From an uncultured Collinsella sp. (GTDB lineage Bacteria; Actinomycetota; Coriobacteriia; Coriobacteriales; Coriobacteriaceae), in NCBI GenBank assembly GCA_900543515.1, contig UQRW01000036.1, positions 1-20,163 of the forward strand: a DNA stretch of 20,163 nucleotides, given 5' to 3'. Of the stretch, positions 15,011 through 20,163 are shown piece by piece (within the stretch, counting starts at the first letter, position 1; each line of letters starts with the position of its first letter). The position numbers and the translations under genes are program-made. The notes under the pieces were generated by a model. It saw only the letters and a program-made list of their open reading frames with translations. It was not told the DNA's origin and did no database searches.

Positions 15011-15040
15011 ATTGTAAAACATGTTGTTTAAACATGTACA
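15011..15040 (-). promoter_or_regulatory. malQ promoter with operator-like site E
   Basis: On the minus strand a -10 TACAAT (15011-15016) and a weak -35 TGTACA (15035-15040) are 18 bases apart. TTGTTTAAACAT (15024-15035 on the plus strand) fills the spacer and contains the perfect 10-bp palindrome TGTTTAAACA. It shares the 10-mer TTGTTTAAAC with site B. The position predicts repression. Confidence 0.55.
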
Positions 15041-15089
15041 GGCAAGATAAAAAAGTTGGTCGATTTTCGGCGAATGGTTACATGCCATG

Positions 15090-15123
15090 AAAAAGCCCCG
15101 ACCTCACAACGTGAGATCGGGGC
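15090..15123 (-). terminator. Terminator of galE
   Basis: A 13-base stem (15095-15107 with 15111-15123) has one mismatch and a 3-base loop. On the minus strand it is followed by TTTTTC. It lies 22 bases after the galE stop. Confidence 0.9.
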
Positions 15124-15145
15124 AAGAGCGGTATGTAGGTTTTTG

Positions 15146-16207
15146 CTACTCGGCGTCGGCGAAGCCGTTGGGGTTGTGGCTCTGCCAGTTCCAGCTATCG
15201 CGGCACATGTCCGCGATGTCGTACTGGGCCTTCCAGCCCATCATGCGCTCGGCCTTGGAGGCATCGCACCAGTTGGCAGCGATGTCGCCGGCGCGGCGCT
15301 CGCGGATCACGTAGGGCAGCTCCTTGCCACAAGCCTTGGAGAAGGCAGCGACGACCTCGAGTACCGAGGTGCCGGTGCCGGTGCCCAGGTTAAAGATCTC
15401 GACGCCGGTCTTGCCGTTCATCCAGTTGAGGGCGGCAACATGACCCGAGGCCAGGTCGCACACGTGGATGTAGTCGCGCACACCGGTGCCGTCGGGGGTG
15501 GGGTAGTCGTTGCCAAAGACCTGAACGGCCTCGAGCTTGCCCACGGCGACCTGGGCGACATAGGGCACTAGGTTGTTGGGGATGCCCTTGGGGTCCTCGC
15601 CGATCAGGCCCGACGGATGAGCGCCGATGGGGTTGAAGTAACGGAGCAGCACGACGTCCCACTCGGGGTCGGCGGTGTGGACGTCCATAAGGATCTGCTC
15701 GATCATCCACTTGGTCCAACCATAGGGGTTGGTCGCGGGCTTCTTAGGATCCTCCTCGGTGACGGGCGGGTTGTCCGGGTCGCCGTAGACGGTCGAGGAG
15801 CTCGAGAAGATGATGGACTTGCAGCCATGGTTGCGCATGACGTCGATGAGCACCAGGGTGTTCTCGATGTTGTTGTGGTAGTACTCGACGGGCTTGCTCA
15901 CCGACTCGCCGACGGCCTTAAAGCCGGCAAAGTGGATGACGCGGTCGATCTGATGGGTATCGAAGATTCTGTTCATCGCATTGCGGTCGAGCACGTTGGC
16001 CTCGTAGAAGGTGAGGTTCTTGGCGGCCTCGTCGCCCACGATGGTCTTGACGCGGTCGACGGCGACGGCGCTGGAGTTGGAGAGATCATCGACGATGACG
16101 ACCTGGTAGCCACCTTCGAGCAGCTGAACGACGGTGTGCGAGCCGATAAAGCCGGCGCCACCGGTAACGAGGACGCAGGTGTCTTTGGGGTCGAGTGCTT
16201 TGGACAT
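15146..16207 (-). CDS. galE: UDP-glucose 4-epimerase
   Basis: The enzyme interconverts UDP-glucose and UDP-galactose with bound NAD, linking galactose use with cell-surface glycan synthesis. The protein of 353 residues is an extended short-chain dehydrogenase/reductase. The NAD site is GGAGFIG (16-22), catalytic Ser/Thr lie in SSSSTVYG (135-142), and the Tyr-x-x-x-Lys pair is Tyr162/Lys166 in YGWTK. Later GalE blocks are LLRYFNPIGAHPSG and DGTGVRDYIHVCDLA. ATG 16207 follows TAGGAG. It has its own terminator and lies upstream of malQ on the same strand; none of the operator-like motifs precede it, so shared control with the glucan genes is not supported. Confidence 0.96.
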   Translation of the reverse strand: MSKALDPKDTCVLVTGGAGFIGSHTVVQLLEGGYQVVIVDDLSNSSAVAVDRVKTIVGDEAAKNLTFYEANVLDRNAMNRIFDTHQIDRVIHFAGFKAVGESVSKPVEYYHNNIENTLVLIDVMRNHGCKSIIFSSSSTVYGDPDNPPVTEEDPKKPATNPYGWTKWMIEQILMDVHTADPEWDVVLLRYFNPIGAHPSGLIGEDPKGIPNNLVPYVAQVAVGKLEAVQVFGNDYPTPDGTGVRDYIHVCDLASGHVAALNWMNGKTGVEIFNLGTGTGTSVLEVVAAFSKACGKELPYVIRERRAGDIAANWCDASKAERMMGWKAQYDIADMCRDSWNWQSHNPNGFADAE

Positions 16208-16401
16208 GTAGTCTCCTATCGAATCAGGAACACTTCTTCAGGGGAGTATAGCGCAGGCGGGGACGCCCAAATCGTGCGCTGTGGGAAAAGCAGAGGATTG
16301 TGCTAACGTACTCATAAAAGAGCTTGCGTACGCATAACCTGATCTTTGGCATTTGCTTACGAGCCGCTGACCTTGTAGTTTCCTGCCGTTCGTGGAAATC
16401 G

Positions 16402-16429
16402 TTGGGACGCGCCATATGTACGCTAATAT
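16402..16429 (+). promoter_or_regulatory. Probable promoter of the CHAP-protein gene
   Basis: A -35 TTGGGA (16402-16407), a 16-base spacer and a -10 TAATAT (16424-16429) give a sigma-70-type promoter with a leader of about 40 bases. The rest of the 266-base gap from galE is AT-richer than its surroundings and shows no gene. Confidence 0.5.
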
Positions 16430-16473
16430 GTATGAGTTGAGCGACATATAAATAAGCATGTAACGGAGTACAT

Positions 16474-17679
16474 ATGTCACCAAACAGCGATTCCATCCTT
16501 TCTCAGGAGCTCTCGCGCCGCACTGCCCTCAAGGCCCTGTTCGGCGCCGCTTCTGCGGCAGTTCTTTTTGGTCTGCCCGCTCGCGCCCATGCGGCGGAGG
16601 CTTCCAAAGAAACCACCGATAAACTGAATGCCGCCCAGGCCCAGCTCGACGAGGTTCAGGCCCAGCTCGACAGCATCGCAAATGAGTATGCGGCGCTGGC
16701 CAACAAGAATGCCCAGACCCTCAACGACATCGAGAATGTCCAGGGCAAGATTGACGACACGCAGGCCCAGATCGATGAAAAGAAGGCCGAGCTCAAGAAG
16801 AAGCGCAACGACCTTTCCGATCGCGTGGCCGCCAGCTACAAGTCCGGCGGCACGAACATCCTGTCTTTGCTGCTGGCCTCTGGCTCGTTTGAGGAACTCG
16901 TCGCCAACGCGCATTACGTTGAGAAGATCAACAAGAGTGACCGCGATGCCATCGAGGATATCCAGACGATTCAGTCTGAGCTCGACGCACAGAAGACCGA
17001 GCTCGAAGCACAAAAGGCCGACCTGGAGAAACTCAAGGACCAGCAGACGGCTCAGATGCAGGATATGCAGGCCAAGCAGCAAGAAGTCCAGACCGTGCTG
17101 AACGGTCTTTCCGACGACGTCAAGGAGCTCATGGCTCAGCGCGATTCCGAGATCCTCGCTGCCGCCCAGGCCGAGGAGGCCGCTAGGAAGGCTGCCGCTG
17201 CCGCGGCTGCCGCGAACAAGAACAATTCCTACTCGGGTGGTTCAAGCTCGGGTGGCGGATCGTATGCGCCCGGAACCCCGCAACAGAATGCCGGCTCGGG
17301 CAAACAGCAGGCCGTCGTCAACGCGTGCTACTCCACGCCTTCGCCGGGTCAGAACTGGTGCGCGGCGTGGGTTACCAATGTCTTCCGTAACGCCGGCGTG
17401 GGCTATTTTGGCGGCAACGCGTGTGACATGTTCAACGCCTGGTGCTATAGCTCCGACCGCTCGGCGCTACAGGTGGGCATGATCGTGGCCGACTCATCGC
17501 ATAGCGGCACGGGTGCTCCGGGCCTCATCTACGGTCATGTGGGTATCTACGTTGGCGGCGGCATCGTTATGAGCAACGAGGGTGCCATTACGTCTAAGTC
17601 GCTTGATTCGTTTATTAGCTTCTATGGCACTGGCTCTGGCGTGCGTTGGGGCTGGCTTGGCGGTATCGCGCTGTCGTAG
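16474..17679 (+). CDS. Secreted coiled-coil/CHAP-domain peptidoglycan hydrolase-like protein
   Basis: The 401-residue protein starts with a twin-arginine signal (SRRTALK, 14-20) and a likely cleavage after AHA (38-40). Residues about 43-240 are a long coiled coil rich in Gln, Glu, Asp and Lys, like the N-terminal regulatory part of PcsB/CwlO-type hydrolases. An Ala run and a Gly/Ser linker (240-275) lead to a CHAP-like domain (276-401) with Cys296 in NWCAAW, His355 in YGHVGIYV and Asn368 as the likely catalytic set. Three more Cys (285, 317, 324) in this exported domain could form disulfides. By family logic it cleaves peptidoglycan cross-bridges during division. ATG 16474 follows CGGAG. It is monocistronic. 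Confidence 0.88.
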   Translation: MSPNSDSILSQELSRRTALKALFGAASAAVLFGLPARAHAAEASKETTDKLNAAQAQLDEVQAQLDSIANEYAALANKNAQTLNDIENVQGKIDDTQAQIDEKKAELKKKRNDLSDRVAASYKSGGTNILSLLLASGSFEELVANAHYVEKINKSDRDAIEDIQTIQSELDAQKTELEAQKADLEKLKDQQTAQMQDMQAKQQEVQTVLNGLSDDVKELMAQRDSEILAAAQAEEAARKAAAAAAAANKNNSYSGGSSSGGGSYAPGTPQQNAGSGKQQAVVNACYSTPSPGQNWCAAWVTNVFRNAGVGYFGGNACDMFNAWCYSSDRSALQVGMIVADSSHSGTGAPGLIYGHVGIYVGGGIVMSNEGAITSKSLDSFISFYGTGSGVRWGWLGGIALS

Positions 17680-17698
17680 CTGCGGTTTGAAGCAAGTT

Positions 17699-17829
17699 GG
17701 TCCGGGACTGGGGGCGAGGCATAAGGTTGCCTGCTCTACAGTCCTGCGCAAGACGAAGGCCACATTAAGTGGCCTTCTTTGCGTGCGGAACTCGCGACCA
17801 ACCTTATGCCTCGCCCCCAGCCCCGGACC
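17699..17829. repeat. 131-bp inverted-repeat element (copy 2 of structured intergenic repeat)
   Basis: The outer arms 17699-17729 and 17799-17829 are 31 bases long and complementary at 30 positions. Inside is a 9-bp hairpin GAAGGCCAC, loop ATTAA, GTGGCCTTC (17755-17777), then TTTG and the 16-mer CGTGCGGAACTCGCGA (82-97 of the 17700 block). The inner hairpin and 16-mer match those at positions 8-50. It lies between the convergent CHAP and murB genes and has no reading frame of note. It may serve as a terminator for the CHAP gene, since CTTT follows the inner stem, or be a non-autonomous mobile element. Confidence 0.8.
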
Positions 17830-17881
17830 TTCTGGGTCCAAGGCGTGACACACCGGACTGGGTTGTCTGAATAAATATGGT

Positions 17882-17908
17882 GAAGGCCCCTTTCGGGGCC
17901 TTCTTTTT
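17882..17908 (+). terminator. Plus-strand terminator abutting murB
   Basis: A perfect 9-bp stem GAAGGCCCC/GGGGCCTTC (17882-17890, 17895-17903), loop TTTC, is followed directly by TTTTT. It is a textbook plus-strand terminator about 200 bases after the CHAP stop. Its T-tract touches the murB stop codon. The distance, with another hairpin between, leaves room for a separate short plus-strand transcript. Confidence 0.88.
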
Positions 17909-18869
17909 ATAAAAATTCGCCTACTCGGTGGACTTCGGGTTCTAGGTCTACGTCGAACTGCTCTTTGACTTTGGCTTGGATGTCGCGGATGAGTTCGTCG
18001 ACATCGGCGGCGGTGGCGTGGTCGGCGTTGACGATGAAGCCGCAGTGCTTCTCGCTCACCTGCGCGCCGCCAACGGCGTGTCCTCGCAGGCCGGCATCCA
18101 TGATGAGTTTGCCGGCAAAGTAACCCTCGGGGCGCTTGAAAGTGGAGCCGGCGCTCGGCATGTCGAGCGGCTGCTTGTCCTCGCGGCGCTGGCGGTAGTC
18201 GTCCATGTCGGCCTTGATCATCGCGGCGTTGCCCGGGGCGAGATTGAAGGTGGCCGAAAGCACGATAAAGCCGTCATCGGCGATGCGGCTCTTTCGATAA
18301 CCCAGGTTGAGCTCGTCGACATCGAACTCGATGATATTGCCGCTGCCGCGGGTGCCGTCGTCGAGCTGGCGAGCGGGTTTGTAGACGCGCACGGACTCCA
18401 GCACATCGGCCATGCAGGCACCGTAGGCACCGGCGTTCATGTAGCAGGCGCCGCCGACCGATCCGGGGATGCCCGAGATGGGCTCCATGCCGGTGAGGCA
18501 GGCCTCGGCTGCCGCGGCTGCGACATCGGAAAGCAGCGCGCCGGCTGCCGCCGTGACGTGCGTGCCGTCGATCGTAATGTCGGAGAGGCCTTCGCCCAAC
18601 GCCACGACGACGCCGCGGATACCCTTGTCGCCGACGAGCAGGTCGGAGCCGTTGCCCACGATGGTGAGCGGCAGGTCGCAGCGATAACAGGTGTCGAGCG
18701 TGGCGACGAGGCCCTGCTCGGTATCGGGCGTGACAAAGACGTCGGCCGGGCCGCCGATCTTAAACGTGGTGTGCTCGCGCATGGGCTCGCTCATCAGCAC
18801 GTTGTCCTCGCCGGCAACGCCAGCAAGCGCGCACAGCAGGTCCTCGTTAAAAAAGTCGTTCTCGTGCAT
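17907..18869 (-). CDS. murB: UDP-N-acetylenolpyruvoylglucosamine reductase
   Basis: The enzyme reduces the enolpyruvyl group of UDP-GlcNAc to make UDP-MurNAc, an early cytoplasmic step of peptidoglycan synthesis, using FAD and NADPH. From ATG 18869 it has 320 residues. FAD-binding blocks are TTFKIGGPAD, VGNGSDLLV and SGIPGSVGGACYMNAGAYG; the Tyr-Arg block is GYRKS; the proton-donating Ser is 242 in AGSTFKRP; and the C-terminal Glu lies in LEPEV. The SxFKRPxGYFAGKLI form is typical of type II MurB. The frame is open to a TTG at 18914, but ATG 18869 has AAGGCGG upstream and fits the family. It is divergent from the LacI gene. Confidence 0.95.
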   Translation of the reverse strand: MHENDFFNEDLLCALAGVAGEDNVLMSEPMREHTTFKIGGPADVFVTPDTEQGLVATLDTCYRCDLPLTIVGNGSDLLVGDKGIRGVVVALGEGLSDITIDGTHVTAAAGALLSDVAAAAAEACLTGMEPISGIPGSVGGACYMNAGAYGACMADVLESVRVYKPARQLDDGTRGSGNIIEFDVDELNLGYRKSRIADDGFIVLSATFNLAPGNAAMIKADMDDYRQRREDKQPLDMPSAGSTFKRPEGYFAGKLIMDAGLRGHAVGGAQVSEKHCGFIVNADHATAADVDELIRDIQAKVKEQFDVDLEPEVHRVGEFL

Positions 18870-19011
18870 ACGAATATCCGCCTTTTGGTGGTCGTTGTCA
18901 TCAATCGATTGCAATATACCCCACCCGGACGGATTTGGTGCGCTGGCGGCGATAAAACAGCCGTCTACCGGATTGGTAAAGTGTTTATCACCGAGGTAGA
19001 GGGGTAGTCGC

Positions 19012-19017
19012 TATACT
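19012..19017 (+). promoter_or_regulatory. Possible -10 box of the LacI-family gene
   Basis: TATACT lies 36 bases before the start codon. No good -35 is seen at the usual distance, so the promoter may be weak or need an activator. No LacI-type operator with a central CG was found in the short divergent gap. Confidence 0.35.
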
Positions 19018-19052
19018 TTCAAGAGATTGCGCGTAAACCCGGAAGGAGCGAG

Positions 19053-20081
19053 ATGGCCAACAAAGTCACCCTCAAGCAGATCGCCCAGGAGGTGGGGCTT
19101 TCCCCCTCGTCGGTCTCGCTTGTGCTCAATAATCGGCCCTGTCGCATCTCGGAAGAAAACCGCAAACTCATCAAGGAGGTCGCGGCGCGCAACCACTATG
19201 TTCCCAACCAGATCGCGCGCAGCCTGGTCATGCGCGAGTCGCGCACGCTGGGCCTTATCGTCCCTAACATCGAGAGCCGCTTTTTTGCCTCGCTCGCCGG
19301 TAGCCTGGAAAAGCGCTGCCGCGAGGATGGCTATGCGCTCTTCATTACCAGCTCGGGTGGAAGCGCCGATGACGATCTGGAGCTGCTGCGCCAGCTGGTG
19401 ACGCGCGGCGTTGATGGCGTCTTCCTGGTCGTGGGCGACGAGTTCTCCGACGACCGTGCCCTGCGCGAAGAAGTCAGCCACCTGCCCATCCCGGCCGTGA
19501 TGGTCGACCGTGCCATTGAGGGGCTCGAGTGCGACAAGGTGATGTTCGACCACGAGATGGGCGGCTACATGGCCACCCGCTATCTGATCGAGCAAGGCCA
19601 CCGCCGCATTGCCTGCTTGGTTAACGCGCGCCGTTCCAATACGGGGCGTAAGCGACTTGCCGGCTATGAGCGCGCGCTGCGCGAGGTTGGCCTGCCTATC
19701 GACGCACGTTTGGAGTTTGAGAGCGAGTACTACATTCCGAGTGCCTACGAGGCCTCGGAGGCGGTGCTCGCAACTGATGCCACCGCTGTGTTCGCAAGTT
19801 CGGACAACATTGCCCTTGGTCTGCTCAAGCGCTTACACGAGATGGGGAAGAGCATTCCGGGCGACATTTCGGTGGTGAGTTACGACAACTCGGCCGCCGA
19901 CGTTCTCTTTGAGCCGGCGCTGACCGCGATTGAGCAGGATCCTGGTATCCTCGCGGAGCATGCTTTTGGCTGCATGTCCAAGCGCCTTGCCGGTAGGGGC
20001 GGTAGACGTGCCGAAGAAGTCGTTCTGGAGCCGGCGCTTATCGTGAAGGGCAGCGTGCTCGATCTTACCGAATGTAGCTAA
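19053..20081 (+). CDS. LacI-family transcriptional regulator
   Basis: The 342-residue protein has a LacI-type helix-turn-helix (VTLKQIAQEVGLSPSSVSLVLNN, residues 5-27 in two helices), the hinge helix region (about 48-58, PNQIARSLV) and a periplasmic-binding-protein-like effector domain (about 62-335, starting LGLIVPNIES and including VVSYDNSAADVLFEPALTAI). The start has GGAAGGAG at ideal spacing. It should bind a sugar and control sugar genes; its target is not visible here. The window ends 82 bases later without another gene, so it could regulate an operon just beyond the right edge or the alpha-glucan genes to the left. Confidence 0.93.
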   Translation: MANKVTLKQIAQEVGLSPSSVSLVLNNRPCRISEENRKLIKEVAARNHYVPNQIARSLVMRESRTLGLIVPNIESRFFASLAGSLEKRCREDGYALFITSSGGSADDDLELLRQLVTRGVDGVFLVVGDEFSDDRALREEVSHLPIPAVMVDRAIEGLECDKVMFDHEMGGYMATRYLIEQGHRRIACLVNARRSNTGRKRLAGYERALREVGLPIDARLEFESEYYIPSAYEASEAVLATDATAVFASSDNIALGLLKRLHEMGKSIPGDISVVSYDNSAADVLFEPALTAIEQDPGILAEHAFGCMSKRLAGRGGRRAEEVVLEPALIVKGSVLDLTECS

Positions 20082-20163
20082 GCGTACTTGTTTGTTTGCA
20101 TAGATTGCATGCGGAGTGTCCGCTATTTGCCGGCGGGGCCGGGGTGCCTGCCTTGTTTTGAGA
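20082..20163. other. Right-edge non-coding DNA
   Basis: No reading frame, terminator or clear promoter is seen. It probably belongs to the upstream region of a gene beyond the window. Confidence 0.5.

Noticed and set aside
17699..17829. Insertion sequence
   Set aside because: No transposase reading frame and no flanking target duplication is evident; only a non-autonomous element remains possible.

Overview
The window looks like chromosomal DNA of a high-GC, Gram-positive gut actinobacterium of the class Coriobacteriia, most likely Collinsella. This is an inference from base composition, codon use, Tat-type lipoprotein signals and the gene set; no marker was searched.

Layout. Positions 1-391 hold a partial copy of a structured intergenic repeat, a degenerate tRNA-like sequence and a good tRNA-Gln(TTG). 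Then, on the minus strand, come a CwlM-like peptidoglycan-binding protein (392-1297), a polyprenyl diphosphate synthase (1436-2461) and a large PTS permease, EIIC-EIIB, fused to a HAD-family phosphatase (2575-5025). Divergent from the PTS gene is a TreR-like GntR regulator (5255-5974). A plus-strand carbohydrate ABC operon follows: Tat lipoprotein binding protein, two permeases and a MalK/UgpC ATPase (6281-10646). On the minus strand lie glycogen/maltodextrin phosphorylase (11023-13290), 4-alpha-glucanotransferase (13420-14925) and UDP-glucose 4-epimerase (15146-16207). The right end holds a secreted coiled-coil/CHAP cell-wall protein (16474-17679), a 131-bp inverted-repeat element, murB (17907-18869) and a LacI-family regulator (19053-20081).

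How it works together. The middle of the window reads as an alpha-glucan (maltose/maltodextrin) utilisation locus: ABC import of oligosaccharides, PTS import of a disaccharide, and intracellular phosphorolysis and transglycosylation by GlgP and MalQ. Five copies of a 12-bp near-palindrome, consensus TTGTTTAAACAA, lie in the PTS/GntR intergenic region, before the ABC operon and before malQ. They overlap or adjoin plausible promoter elements and suggest one regulon, probably read by the GntR protein.

The most unusual object is the PTS EIICB-HAD fusion. All four HAD motifs are present and no 6-phospho-alpha-glucosidase gene is in the window, so the permease may carry its own phosphatase and release unphosphorylated sugar to the GlgP/MalQ pathway. 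Also notable are two copies of a 9-bp-stem element with a compensatory base-pair change, a tandem pair of long palindromes at 10782-10923, and twin hairpins inside the ABC operon, each followed by the same 13-base sequence before the next gene.
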